The translations under genes were made by a program, and so were the position numbers. This document shows positions 8,301 to 17,042 of a stretch of 64,000 nt of DNA, one piece after another. The stretch spans positions 1 to 64,000 of the forward strand of contig JAABSH010000013.1 in assembly GCA_011390465.1 (NCBI GenBank). The letters are read 5' to 3'. The notes beneath the pieces were generated by a model. It ran no database searches, was not told where the DNA came from, and was given only the letters and a program-made list of their open reading frames with translations. Position 1 is the first letter of the stretch, and each line of letters starts with the position of its first letter. Source of the stretch: Desulfobacteraceae bacterium. GTDB lineage: Bacteria > Desulfobacterota > Desulfobacteria > Desulfobacterales > Desulfosalsimonadaceae.

Positions 8301-9665
8301 ACGGATCTGTTCAGCCCGGGATATTTTTCCATTTTTCTCAAAGGAGACTGCGCCGTCTCCCTTTCCGCGGCCGTGCTGTCCCCGGGCTACACCGCTGCCC
8401 CGCCCGCCGGCCATGCACTGGCGGACGGACCGGTTCTCACCCCTCCCCCGGGCCGGTATCAGAGCATGGAAACCGCCATGAGCCGGGCACTGGCCCAGTT
8501 TCTGGTCCGCCGAAACCATCACAAAACCGTTATTGCCGGCTATCCCTGGTTTCTGGACTGGGGACGGGATACCCTGATTGTCTGCCGGGGCCTGATTGCC
8601 GCCGGGTTCATCCCGGAAACCCGGTCCATTTTAATACAATTTGCCACCTTTGAATCCAAAGGCACCCTGCCCAATGTTATTTTCGGATCAGACACCGCGA
8701 ATCGCGATACCTCCGATGCGCCCCTGTGGCTGATTGCGGCCTGCCGCGATCTGATCCGTCAGCACCGGGAGGTTGATTTTTTAAATACGCCCTGCGGGGA
8801 CCGGCCCCTGCGGCAGGTGTTGGGCTCTATTGTCGAGCATTATATTTCCGGCACCCCCAACGGCATTATCATGGACCCGGCATCCGGACTGATTTACAGC
8901 CCGTCGCATTTCACCTGGATGGATACCAATTTCCCCGCCGGTACGCCCCGACAGGGGTATCCCATTGAAATTCAGGCCCTGTGGCATCATGCCCTGAAGT
9001 TTATGGCAGAAACCGTTGATCCGGAAAATGCGCTCAAATGGGAATCCCTTGCCGCCCGGGTCGCCGGTTCCATCCAGGATCTGTTTTACTTAAAACCAGA
9101 AGGCTATCTGGCGGACTGCCTCCATGGCGGTCCCGGCGTACCGGCCAAAAACGCGGACATTGACGACGCCCTCCGGCCCAATCAGCTCTATGCCATTACC
9201 CTGGGGGCGGTGGATAATCCGGAGATACGGGAAACCATGATGCATCACTGTGCCTCGCTTCTGGTGCCGGGCGGCATCCGGAGCCTGGCGGACCGGCCGG
9301 TAAAACGTCCCCTGGAAATTATCCACAACAGCCATGTGCTCAACACCCCGCATCATCCTTACCAGGGCCAATATGCCGGCGATGAAGATACCCGGCGGAA
9401 ACCCGCCTATCACAACGGTACTGCCTGGACATGGGTGTTTCCCGCTTTTTGCGAGGCATGGCCCATGGTTTTTGGTGATGATGCCAACGGCACGGCCCTG
9501 GCCCTGCTGGCCTCCAGTTCCCGTATTTTTGAGTCCGGCTGCGCCGGTCAGATGCCGGAAATTCTGGACGGAGATTATCCTCACCATCAGCGCGGATGCG
9601 ATGCCCAGGCCTGGGGAGCCAGTGAATGGCTCCGGGTCTGGAAAAAAATGTCCGATGAACCCTAA
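5304..9665 (+). CDS. Two-domain glycogen debranching enzyme (GH13 + GH133)
   Basis: 1453 residues, far longer than the bacterial GH133 debranching enzymes of about 650-700. The N-terminal half is a GH13 alpha-amylase-fold domain: DLAPNHTG (D261-H266), nucleophile D334 in DGFRCDAG, acid/base E363 in FFLEG, and the H421-D422 pair in ETHDNN. The C-terminal half is an amylo-alpha-1,6-glucosidase domain with WFLDWGRDTLI (D1085-D1089) and QMPEILDGDYPHHQRGCDAQAWG near the end. This is the layout of eukaryotic AGL (4-alpha-glucanotransferase plus alpha-1,6-glucosidase), so one polypeptide may do both debranching steps. First gene of the glycogen operon; no strong ribosome-binding site at this ATG. 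Confidence 0.85.
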   Translation: MTDFRPEQTPPPRTRWVKFRGDTITFVLYPDPYANPPRKGKAWLRTTLGHARTCREELRETVLSEVPPLGRAWYDIPMTQVSPEKFEITVGLCEVGHFEAKCYFLPENASIPVWPEGGNTIINVEPADLCCANIIYNAFVRQFGPNKSGTFHHENADQAPIRELDQQGYTVIPPSGTFRDLIQELDFIFTTLGCRILHLLPINPTPTTYGRMGRFGSPYAALDFTGIDPALAVFDPKATPLEQFIELVDAVHARHGKIIIDLAPNHTGWAAELHETHPEWLVRDEEGEIQAPGAWGVTWADLTRLDYTNKALWKYMAHVFLLWCARGVDGFRCDAGYMIPLPAWHFIVATIREQFPDTIFFLEGLGGKLSVTREILSSSNFNWAYSELFQNYHIHEIETYLSLSDNISAEDGLMIHFAETHDNNRLAAASREYAAMRTALCALVSHCGGFGFANGVEWFATEKVNVHDACSLNWGADVNQVEAIQRISLLLKYHPAFFDQTTIKTVRQGDGNYLAMLRHHPPTGKRLLVLVNLDTHHPITARWDRAGFPLEDTSAIDLLSGRSVAVDPEDDLGACFLGPAEVLCLSPDPDDLDRVFTGRDHILLPHRIQEQRFRALVVELVHFFTGTIVLDAHNGSDMDALNMDDAVSRLILDPSRFCRSLFPDAKAPRVVTWQWPADSRREVMIPPGHVLMVQAPGAFRARIVTPGRARETDPEITLAAQESLADASGSHFALFPVRFNKKTHVTAHLKISVFRDNGADHVTAPLLYLALPRHAACKTGFYRKDLLAQPLRYLGTNQRGAMMRVSAQWGELESRYDGFLAANLNPDFPDNRWMMLIRCRAWIVFQGFSQEIAANCLTRFLTDPDTGCQWEFTIPTGQGQHIVLHIFAHMLADRNQIALSFTREPAEGKPGILSDRQPVRLIIRPDVDDRDFHSLTKAYAGPEHHFPAAVTAMSEGVVFAPHSDRKLIITASKGTFVREPEWQYMVYLRSDGERGMDPHTDLFSPGYFSIFLKGDCAVSLSAAVLSPGYTAAPPAGHALADGPVLTPPPGRYQSMETAMSRALAQFLVRRNHHKTVIAGYPWFLDWGRDTLIVCRGLIAAGFIPETRSILIQFATFESKGTLPNVIFGSDTANRDTSDAPLWLIAACRDLIRQHREVDFLNTPCGDRPLRQVLGSIVEHYISGTPNGIIMDPASGLIYSPSHFTWMDTNFPAGTPRQGYPIEIQALWHHALKFMAETVDPENALKWESLAARVAGSIQDLFYLKPEGYLADCLHGGPGVPAKNADIDDALRPNQLYAITLGAVDNPEIRETMMHHCASLLVPGGIRSLADRPVKRPLEIIHNSHVLNTPHHPYQGQYAGDEDTRRKPAYHNGTAWTWVFPAFCEAWPMVFGDDANGTALALLASSSRIFESGCAGQMPEILDGDYPHHQRGCDAQAWGASEWLRVWKKMSDEP

Positions 9666-9691
9666 TCGAAAGTTTAAAGGAGGGAGATATC

Positions 9692-10000
9692 ATGAGTATT
9701 AAAAAACAATTTCTGAAAACCCGGCCGGTTTGCAAGGTAACCTTTCGTCTCTCCTGCGAAGATGTGGAAAACGCAGACTCCGTGCATCTCACAGGGGAGT
9801 TCAACGACTGGAACAAACCGGGCACGCCCATGAAAGCCCTGAAAAACGGCGCTTTTACCCTGACGCTGGATTTGGAAAAAGACAGGGAGCACCAGTTCCG
9901 GTATTTTGTCAACAAACAAACCTGGATCAATGATCCGGAAGCTGATAAATATGTGAACAGCGGTTTTTCAGGCAGTGAAAATTTCGTGATCTGTCTTTGA
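9692..10000 (+). CDS. Stand-alone CBM48 glycogen-binding protein
   Basis: 102 residues forming one early-set/CBM48 domain: VCKVTFRLSCEDVENADSVH, then LTGEFNDWN and the HQFRYFVNKQTWINDPEADKY segment found in AMPK-beta and isoamylase N-domains. No catalytic domain is attached. The AAAGGAGGGA ribosome-binding site is excellent. It lies 26 bp after the debranching enzyme and 36 bp before the phosphorylase. A role in holding operon enzymes on the glycogen particle is inferred from the family and context. Confidence 0.85.
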   Translation: MSIKKQFLKTRPVCKVTFRLSCEDVENADSVHLTGEFNDWNKPGTPMKALKNGAFTLTLDLEKDREHQFRYFVNKQTWINDPEADKYVNSGFSGSENFVICL

Positions 10001-10036
10001 TGGATCTTTAACTTGGTTGTTTAAGAGGATTTGTTG

Positions 10037-12592
10037 ATGAGCTATATCAAAACCTATCAGGTATATCCAAAGGTTCCGGAAAAACTGATTTTTGCGGAAA
10101 AACTGGTTAGAAATATGTGGTGGTCCTGGAACCTGGATGCCATTGAATTGTGGCGGCGGGTGGACCCCAGGCTGTGGAACCAGTCCCAGAGAAACCCGAT
10201 TCAGTTCTTTTCCATGCTTTCCCAGTCCCAGCTGGAAAATATCTGCAATGATGAGGGCTTCATGGCGCACCTGAAACGGGTGGAGGCCTCCTTTGAAAAG
10301 CAGGTGGAAGCCCCGCCGGAAATGCTGGAAGCCGAAACCCAAATTCAGGGAACCGTGGCCTATTTTTCCATGGAGTACGGTATTCACGAAAGCCTCCCCC
10401 TGTATGCCGGGGGACTGGGGATACTGGCCGGCGATCATCTGAAAGCGGCCTCGGACCGGGGCACCCCCCTGGTGGCGGTGGGGCTGCTGTACCGCATGGG
10501 ATATTTTCATCAGTATCTGGACCAGAACGGCTGGCAGCAGGAAAATTATCCTGAAACCGATCTGTTCCATCTTCCCATCCGCCGGGCCAAAGATACCAGC
10601 GGCAACGACCTCTATATCTCTGTTGCCGGCCCTGACGGCGACATTCACGCCCAGGTGTTCAAGATTATGGTCGGCCGGATTCCGCTTTTTCTCATAGACA
10701 CCAATGTGCGGGAAAATTCTCCGGAAAAACGCAACATCACCTCCCGGCTGTATGTGGCAGACGCCAAAATTCGGCTGGCCCAGGAAATTATTCTGGGCAT
10801 CGGCGGAATGCGCGCTCTTGACGCCATGGGCATTTATCCGTCCACATGCCATTTAAATGAAGGCCATTGTTCGTTTGTGGGCATTGAACGGGCCGTGCAC
10901 CTGATGCACAACAACAACCTGGATCTGCCGACCACCCTGGAGCTGGTGCCCCGGACCACGGTTTTCACCACTCACACCCCGGTGGCGGCAGGTCATGACG
11001 AATTTCCCACGGATATGGTGAAACCCTATCTCAAACCCTTTGAAATTCCACTGAACACCAGCATTGACGAAATTATTTCCTGGGGCCAGAACAATCCTTA
11101 TGAACCTTTTTCCATGTTCGCCCTGGGCCTTCGCATGTCCCAGTTCTGCAACGGGGTCAGCCAACTTCACGGCCAGGTGGCCCGGAAAATGTGGGCCAAG
11201 CTCTGGCCGAGCCGGCCGGAGGAAGAAATCCCCATCTCCCACATTACCAACGGGGTTCATATCCCTTCCTGGATTTCCATTGAAAAATCCATGCTGTTTG
11301 AACGTTATCTGTCGCCGAACTGGAATCTGCTCACCTGGAAAAACCCGGAAATCATCGACCGGGTGGATGATATCTATAATGAAGAACTGTGGCGGGCCCA
11401 TGAAATGTCCCGGGCCCGGCTGGTTCGGACCTGCCGGAATCTCATGATCAAACAATACGGCCGCCGCAACGCGCCCAAAGACGTGATGGAAGAAGCCGCC
11501 TCCATACTGGATCATGATGCCCTCACCATCGGGTTTGCCCGCCGGTTTGCCACATACAAGCGGGCCTATCTGCTGCTGAGAGATCCCGACCGCCTTAAAG
11601 CGATGTTAACTTCCAAGGAATTTCCCGTGCAGATTATCGTTTCCGGAAAAGCCCATCCCAAGGACAATGAAGGAAAAGAAGTCATCCGCAAACTCGTGGA
11701 ATTCGCGCGGCGGGAATCCATCCGCCACCGGTTCATTTTTCTGGAAGATTATGATCCCAATATCGCCCGGCATCTGGTCCAGGGTTGTGATGTCTGGCTC
11801 AACACCCCGCGCCGGCCCTATGAAGCCTGCGGCACCTCGGGCATCAAAGCCGCGGCCAACGGCGTGCTGAATGTCAGCATTATGGACGGCTGGTGGTGCG
11901 AAGGGTATGATGAAACCACCGGCTGGCGGATCGGCAACGGTGATGAATATCCGGATTACGATTATCAGGACGATATTGAAAGCCAGGCCCTGTACAATAT
12001 CCTTGAAAACAGCGTTATCCCCTGCTTTTACGAACGCAAACTGGGAGATACGCCCAATTTGTGGATCGCCATGATGAAGGCATCCATTAAAATGGCGTTG
12101 AGCAGATTCTGTGCCCACGGCATGGTTCACAAATATGTCACAAGCTCCTATATCCCGGCATCCCGGAACTTTTTCGAACTGACCCGGGACAATGCTGCCG
12201 GGGCCCGGCGGATTGCCGAACTGCACAAGCACCTGAAAACCCACTGGCCCGGCATCAAGATCGAGTATCCGGTACGGAACATCGAAGGCCCTTATCGGGT
12301 AACAGACCGGATGGAGGTCACAGTTTCGGTTTATCTCGGCGCCATCCGGCCGGAGGAAGTGGAAGTGGAACTCTGCTACGGAAAAATTAAAAATGTGGAC
12401 AAACTGGAATCCATCAGCATCCAGAAAATGGTTTTATCCCAAAATCCCGGAGACGACCCGGAGGACGGGCACTACCAGTACCGCACAGAGCTGTTATGTA
12501 ACGCCGCCGGCCGTTTCGGTCTCACGGCCCGGGTCATACCGGCCGGCGATGATCATCTGAAATATTCCCCCGGACTTATTACCTGGGCTTAA
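10037..12592 (+). CDS. glgP: Alpha-glucan phosphorylase (GT35, DUF3417-containing type)
   Basis: 851 residues. The N-terminal segment with NMWWSWNLDAIELWRRVDP is the DUF3417 region typical of the alternative bacterial/archaeal phosphorylases. YFSMEYGIHESLPLYAGGLG and HLNEGHCSF are family landmarks. K604 in EACGTSGIKAAANG aligns with the lysine that carries pyridoxal phosphate. It releases glucose-1-phosphate from the outer chains of glycogen, complementing the debranching enzyme upstream. The ATG at 10037 is preferred over TTG codons six bases upstream; AAGAGGA is the ribosome-binding site. Confidence 0.93.
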   Translation: MSYIKTYQVYPKVPEKLIFAEKLVRNMWWSWNLDAIELWRRVDPRLWNQSQRNPIQFFSMLSQSQLENICNDEGFMAHLKRVEASFEKQVEAPPEMLEAETQIQGTVAYFSMEYGIHESLPLYAGGLGILAGDHLKAASDRGTPLVAVGLLYRMGYFHQYLDQNGWQQENYPETDLFHLPIRRAKDTSGNDLYISVAGPDGDIHAQVFKIMVGRIPLFLIDTNVRENSPEKRNITSRLYVADAKIRLAQEIILGIGGMRALDAMGIYPSTCHLNEGHCSFVGIERAVHLMHNNNLDLPTTLELVPRTTVFTTHTPVAAGHDEFPTDMVKPYLKPFEIPLNTSIDEIISWGQNNPYEPFSMFALGLRMSQFCNGVSQLHGQVARKMWAKLWPSRPEEEIPISHITNGVHIPSWISIEKSMLFERYLSPNWNLLTWKNPEIIDRVDDIYNEELWRAHEMSRARLVRTCRNLMIKQYGRRNAPKDVMEEAASILDHDALTIGFARRFATYKRAYLLLRDPDRLKAMLTSKEFPVQIIVSGKAHPKDNEGKEVIRKLVEFARRESIRHRFIFLEDYDPNIARHLVQGCDVWLNTPRRPYEACGTSGIKAAANGVLNVSIMDGWWCEGYDETTGWRIGNGDEYPDYDYQDDIESQALYNILENSVIPCFYERKLGDTPNLWIAMMKASIKMALSRFCAHGMVHKYVTSSYIPASRNFFELTRDNAAGARRIAELHKHLKTHWPGIKIEYPVRNIEGPYRVTDRMEVTVSVYLGAIRPEEVEVELCYGKIKNVDKLESISIQKMVLSQNPGDDPEDGHYQYRTELLCNAAGRFGLTARVIPAGDDHLKYSPGLITWA

Positions 12593-12624
12593 CATAATTT
12601 CTACTGCTGGACTTATTTAATCTG

Positions 12625-14142
12625 ATGATAAAAAGTAAAACCAAAAATCCGAGAATCCTGATCGTCACTCCTGAAACCACCTATCTCCCCGAAGGCATGG
12701 GGAATCTGGCCAATGCCATGGTGGCCAAAGCCGGGGGGCTGGCGGATGTTTCCGCGGCCCTGATCAGCGCGCTGTTTAAGCAGGGAGCGGACGTTCATGT
12801 GGCCATGCCGCACTACCGGGCCATGTTTGACAATCAACTGGACCCGCTGCTGCGCAAACAGCACATAATGATCCGGGAGCAGATGCCCGAAGACCGGATT
12901 CATCTGGCCGAAGACCGGGCTTTTTTTTACATGAATCATGTCTATTCCAGCTATGGATGGGAAAACCTGCGCATGTCTTTGGCCTTTCAGCGGGAGGTGA
13001 TGAACAATATTGTGCCCCGGGTCAAGCCGGATCTCATCCACTGCAATGACTGGATGACGGCTCTGGTGCCGGCCATGAGCCGGGAAATGAAAATCCCGTG
13101 TCTGTTCACCGTACACAACATTCATACCGTCAAGACCACCCTGGCCCAGATCGAAGACCGGGGCATTGACGCGGCCTATTTCTGGGACCATCTCTATTAC
13201 GAGCAGATGGCCGATGAGTACGAAGACGCGCGGGACACCAATGCCGTGGATTTTCTCACTTCCGGCATTTTCGCAGCCCACTTTGTCAACACCGTGAGCC
13301 CCACCTTTTTAACGGAAATTGTGGACGGGTATCATGATTTTGTGGCCCCCCATGTGCGCCGGGAACTTTCCAATAAATATCATGCGGCCTGCGCCACCGG
13401 TATTTTAAATGCCCCGGACCCCAGCTACCATCCGGCATCTGATCCGGCCCTGCACCGTCAGTATGACGAAAAAACCCATGTTTCCGCAAAAAAAGAAAAC
13501 AAGCAGTTTCTTCAGAAAAAGCTGGGCCTGCTTCAGGATGCAAAGGCCCCCCTGTTCTTCTGGCCGTCCCGGATGGACACCATTCAAAAAGGATGTCCGC
13601 TCATGGCGGAAATCCTGTACCATACCATTGATACTTTCTGGAAAGACCACCTTCAGGTGGTGTTTGTGGCCAATGGCGGGTTCCGCCAGCACTTTGTGGA
13701 TATTGTGGATTTTCACGGCATCAAAGACCGGGTGGCAGTGTGTGAGTTTAATGAAAACCTGTCCCGGCTGGCCTTTGCGGCATCAGATTTTATTATCATG
13801 CCGTCTTTGTTTGAGCCCTGCGGCCTGCCCCAGATGATTGCGCCCATTTACGGATCGCTGCCCGTGGCCCGGGATACCGGCGGCATTCACGATACCGTGG
13901 CCCACTTAGACATCCGCCAAAACACCGGCAATGGCTTTTTGTTTGAAACTTATGATTCCGGCGGTCTGTTCTGGGCCATCAATCAGGCCATGGCGTTTTA
14001 CAAAAAACCTTCCGCAGTCCGGGAAAAACAGATTAAAAGGATCATGATTCAGGCGGCCCAGAGGTTCAATCACAATGTAACGGCAAAACATTATATTGAT
14101 TTATACGAAAAAATGCTGGACCGGCCCCTGATTCATGAGTAA
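12625..14142 (+). CDS. glgA: Glycogen synthase (GT5)
   Basis: 505 residues. The K35-AGGLADV motif, the equivalent of KxGGLADV that binds the sugar nucleotide, is near the N-terminus, and LFEPCGLPQMIAPIYGSLPV with DTGGIHDTV marks the C-terminal donor-binding Rossmann domain. HCNDWMTALVP and FTVHNIHTV are further GT5 landmarks. It elongates alpha-1,4-glucan chains. No glgC (ADP-glucose pyrophosphorylase) is in the window, so the donor supply lies elsewhere. The stop overlaps the next gene's start as TAATG, which implies coupled translation. Confidence 0.93.
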   Translation: MIKSKTKNPRILIVTPETTYLPEGMGNLANAMVAKAGGLADVSAALISALFKQGADVHVAMPHYRAMFDNQLDPLLRKQHIMIREQMPEDRIHLAEDRAFFYMNHVYSSYGWENLRMSLAFQREVMNNIVPRVKPDLIHCNDWMTALVPAMSREMKIPCLFTVHNIHTVKTTLAQIEDRGIDAAYFWDHLYYEQMADEYEDARDTNAVDFLTSGIFAAHFVNTVSPTFLTEIVDGYHDFVAPHVRRELSNKYHAACATGILNAPDPSYHPASDPALHRQYDEKTHVSAKKENKQFLQKKLGLLQDAKAPLFFWPSRMDTIQKGCPLMAEILYHTIDTFWKDHLQVVFVANGGFRQHFVDIVDFHGIKDRVAVCEFNENLSRLAFAASDFIIMPSLFEPCGLPQMIAPIYGSLPVARDTGGIHDTVAHLDIRQNTGNGFLFETYDSGGLFWAINQAMAFYKKPSAVREKQIKRIMIQAAQRFNHNVTAKHYIDLYEKMLDRPLIHE

Positions 14143-16205
14143 TGTTTCCGCTTATGGCCACTTTTTTCACAAAAACAGAAAAAGCCAGATATCTGGCCCA
14201 GCGCAGCGTCCGGTTTGATCCCCTGCTCAGGCCCTATGAACCCGCAATTGCCCGGCGGCATCTGAAAATCATCACCACTGAAGAACGCCTGACCCGCAAC
14301 CGGTTTTCCCTGGTTGATTTTGCGGCCGGCCATGAATTCTTCGGCCTGCATTTCAAAAACAACCAATGGGTTTTCCGGGAATGGGCCCCCAACGCAACCG
14401 CAATTTATTTTATCGGTGAAACCAACGGCTGGCAGGAACTTCCGGATTACCGGCTTCGTCCCTGCGAACCGCCCGGGGCCTGGGAAATCGTGCTGCCGGC
14501 GGAAACCCTGGCGCATCTCTCCCTTTACCGGTTGCGCATTCACTGGCCCGGCGAGGCCGGGGACCGGATTCCGGCCTGGACCCGGCGGGTAGTTCAGGAT
14601 TTCGACACGGGTATTTTTAACGCCCAGGTCTGGCACCCGGAAACTCCCTACCAATGGAAACATAGCGCCCCGGATGTAAACGGGGACGCCCTGCTTGTCT
14701 ATGAAGTCCATGTGGGCATGGCCCAGGAAAAAGGCGGCGTCGGCACGTTCCGGGAATTTGAAAAAACCGTGCTGCCCCGGATTGTCCGCTCCGGCTACAA
14801 CACCCTTCAGCTCATGGCCATTCAGGAGCATCCCTATTACGCGTCTTTTGGTTATCATATATCCAGTTTTTTTGCCGTGTCCTCCCGGTTTGGCACCCCT
14901 TTTGAATTCAAATCCCTGGTGGACGCGGCCCATGGGGCCGGCCTCCGGGTCATCATGGACCTGGTGCATTCCCATGCGGTAAAAAATGAAACCGAAGGCA
15001 TCAGCCGGTTTGACGGCACCTTGTATCAATATTTTCATGAAGGCCCCCGGGGGGATCATCCGGCCTGGGATTCCCGGTGTTTTAATTATGGCAAGCCCGA
15101 AGTGCTGCATTTTCTCCTGTCCAACTGCCGGTTCTGGCTGGACGAATACCATGTGGACGGTTTCCGGTTTGACGGCATCACCAGCATGCTGTACCTGGAC
15201 CACGGCCTTGAAAAAGCCTTCACCTCCTATGATGATTACTACAACCCGGATGTGGATGAAGACGCTCTGGTGTATCTGGCCCTTGCCAACCGGGTAATCC
15301 ACGGGGTAAATCCCGCCCATACAACCATTGGCGAAGATATCAGCGGCATGCCGGGCCTGGCAGCGGCGGAGCAGGACGGGGGCATCGGGTTTGATTTCCG
15401 GTTTGCCATGGGCGTTCCGGATTTATGGATCAAACTGGTAAAAGAATACGCGGACGAAGACTGGCCCCTGAACACCCTCTGGTTTGAACTCAACAACCGC
15501 CGGTCCGATGAAAAAACCATCAGCTACTGTGAATCCCACGACCAGGCCCTGGTGGGGGATCAGACCTTGGCCTTCCGGCTCATGGGCCAGGGCATGTATG
15601 ACCACATGCATGTAAGCGATCTGAATCTGGAAGTGGACCGGGGCATGGCATTGCACAAGCTGATCCGGCTGATCACCCTGGCCACCGCCGGCAGCGGCTA
15701 CCTGAATTTCATGGGCAATGAATTCGGCCATCCGGAATGGATTGATTTTCCAAGGCAGGGAAACAACTGGAGCTACCACTATGCCCGGCGGCAGTGGTCC
15801 CTTGCGGATAATCCGGTGCTCAAATACCAGTTTTTAAAACAATTCGACCAGGGCATGATTTTTCTGGCCAGGGCCTGCCGGCTGCTGAATGCTTCTTCTG
15901 CCCGGCTTGTTTATGAACACAACAGCGACAAGGTGCTGGCCTTTGAACGGGCCGGGCTTGTGTTTGTGTTTAATTTTCACCCCGGCCGATCCTATACGGA
16001 TTATCATATTTCCGCGCCGCCCGGCAAATACCGGATGATCTTTAATTCAGATGATGCCGGTTACGGCGGCCACGGACGGCTCGCGGAAAATCAACTGCAT
16101 TTTACCCTTGACAACCAATCTGATAATTCAAAAGATAATTGCTTAAGTCTGTATCTGCCCACCCGGACAGGACTTGTTCTGGAAAAATGCAACACCGGAG
16201 GTTGA
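14142..16205 (+). CDS. glgB: 1,4-alpha-glucan branching enzyme, eukaryote-like (GH13_8 type)
   Basis: 687 residues. An N-terminal CBM48 (VFREWAPNATAIYFIGETNGW, about 70-90) is followed by the GH13 barrel: nucleophile D344 in DGFRFDGITSML, acid/base E398 in IGEDISGMPG, and H466-D467 in CESHDQALVGDQ. The wording of the barrel (YYASFGYHISSFFAVSSRFG, LVHSHAVKN, GGIGFDFRFAMGVPD) follows the animal/plant subfamily GH13_8 rather than the E. coli GlgB subfamily. It transfers chain segments to alpha-1,6 positions. The start overlaps the glgA stop by one base; an internal ATG at 14154 is an alternative. Confidence 0.9.
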   Translation: MFPLMATFFTKTEKARYLAQRSVRFDPLLRPYEPAIARRHLKIITTEERLTRNRFSLVDFAAGHEFFGLHFKNNQWVFREWAPNATAIYFIGETNGWQELPDYRLRPCEPPGAWEIVLPAETLAHLSLYRLRIHWPGEAGDRIPAWTRRVVQDFDTGIFNAQVWHPETPYQWKHSAPDVNGDALLVYEVHVGMAQEKGGVGTFREFEKTVLPRIVRSGYNTLQLMAIQEHPYYASFGYHISSFFAVSSRFGTPFEFKSLVDAAHGAGLRVIMDLVHSHAVKNETEGISRFDGTLYQYFHEGPRGDHPAWDSRCFNYGKPEVLHFLLSNCRFWLDEYHVDGFRFDGITSMLYLDHGLEKAFTSYDDYYNPDVDEDALVYLALANRVIHGVNPAHTTIGEDISGMPGLAAAEQDGGIGFDFRFAMGVPDLWIKLVKEYADEDWPLNTLWFELNNRRSDEKTISYCESHDQALVGDQTLAFRLMGQGMYDHMHVSDLNLEVDRGMALHKLIRLITLATAGSGYLNFMGNEFGHPEWIDFPRQGNNWSYHYARRQWSLADNPVLKYQFLKQFDQGMIFLARACRLLNASSARLVYEHNSDKVLAFERAGLVFVFNFHPGRSYTDYHISAPPGKYRMIFNSDDAGYGGHGRLAENQLHFTLDNQSDNSKDNCLSLYLPTRTGLVLEKCNTGG

Positions 16206-16546
16206 TGATGCCCATTAAAACATTGCTTCAAAAAGCGGAAAAATTTGAAATCGAAAAATACAAAAAGCCCAGAGACCGGAAAACCCTGATTGAAACCCAC
16301 CTCCCGTTTTCCGGCTCCCCGCACAAGCATCCCTATGACGGCAAAAAAATGATTCTGCTGGCGGATCCTTACTACACCACTACTTTTTATTTTGAATTCA
16401 ACAAATCCGATATTTCATTTATTGAAGAACTGCCCAACCTGATCAATCTGGAAGGTGAGGTGTTCACCATGGTGCGGATCTGGGTGAAAAAAACCAGCGT
16501 TGCGGTGCATTGCACTCCCTTTATAGTGGGAAATATTCAACGATGA
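16205..16546 (+). CDS. Small conserved protein ending the glycogen operon
   Basis: 113 residues, starting in a TGATG overlap with the branching enzyme stop and served by GGAGG. The sequence (KTLLQKAEKFEIEKYKKPRD, FSGSPHKHPYDGKKMILLAD, VRIWVKKTSVAVHCTPF) has the look of a conserved single-domain cytoplasmic protein and resembles uncharacterised Desulfobacterota proteins; I cannot assign a function. There is no membrane segment or signal peptide. Translational coupling to glgB suggests a job in glycogen metabolism or its regulation. Confidence 0.7.
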   Translation: MMPIKTLLQKAEKFEIEKYKKPRDRKTLIETHLPFSGSPHKHPYDGKKMILLADPYYTTTFYFEFNKSDISFIEELPNLINLEGEVFTMVRIWVKKTSVAVHCTPFIVGNIQR

Positions 16547-16587
16547 CGGCTTCGTTAAAAGTCGAATCTGGTTATCTGCTTCCATCA

Positions 16588-16680
16588 CAAGCTGTAGTGT
16601 TTTTATCGGGATCGGGATCGGGATCGGGATCGGATTCGATAGCGATTTCGATCCCGATACCGATTTCGATAGCTGAACTT
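16588..16680. repeat. ATCGGG/ATCGAA hexamer repeat block, copy 2
   Basis: Same architecture and flanks as 1090-1194: CAAGCTG..GTGTTTTTATCGGG, then GGGATC hexamers, the shared core GGATCGGATTCGATAGCGAT, an inverted run, and CTGAACTT. Confidence 0.8.
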
Positions 16681-16741
16681 AAGCAAACAGGATAAACAAA
16701 AAATCGAATCTGCTTATCCGCTTGGCTCAAGTTCGACCGGT

Positions 16742-16810
16742 CGGCACGGTGGCCGACCCTACACAGTCCGGAGATTTCGACCGGTTCGCAGGGCAGGCCA
16801 CCGTGCCTAC
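16742..16810. repeat. GGCACGGTGGCC-type intergenic palindrome, copy 2
   Basis: Left arm GGCACGGTGGCCGACCCTAC, right arm GCAGGGCAGGCCACCGTGCC, with CGACCGGTTCG between them. Counterpart of 886-958. Confidence 0.75.
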
Positions 16811-16899
16811 CGGAAATGAAATAAGGGTCTTTATTGTGTATCAACTTGAGTTAAGTGGATAACCAAAAAATCGAATTAAGACGGCAAAGAAAAAAATGC

Positions 16900-16989
16900 C
16901 ACCAATCTCATAAAATTGGGGAGGCGCGCAAATCCACAGCAATGAGGCGTATTTGGCGTCCGTTGAAGCAGCTGGGGATGCAGCGCAAC
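16900..16989. repeat. Dispersed repeat with GCGCGCAAATCCACAGCAATGAG core, copy 1
   Basis: Begins ACCAATCTCATAAA and contains GCGCGCAAATCCACAGCAA, GTATTTGGCGTCCGTT and AGCAGCTG. The reverse complement of 62656-62758 carries the same core words in the same order with about one change in five bases. Confidence 0.65.
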
Positions 16990-17042
16990 AAAAAAGTTGA
17001 AATTTTTTCAAAGCCGTCAACAATAGCTGACAAATAATACAC

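Larger units (their letters stand above)
16547..17042. other. 500-bp repeat cluster between glycogen and Mrp operons
   Basis: No gene. In order: hexamer repeat block (16588-16680), a short A-rich link, the second GGCACGGTGGCC palindrome (16742-16810), two AAAAAATCGAAT boxes (about 16699 and 16865), and a diverged dispersed repeat (16900-16989) with an inverted relative at 62656-62758. The Mrp promoter must lie in or just after this cluster; none is obvious. Confidence 0.7.
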
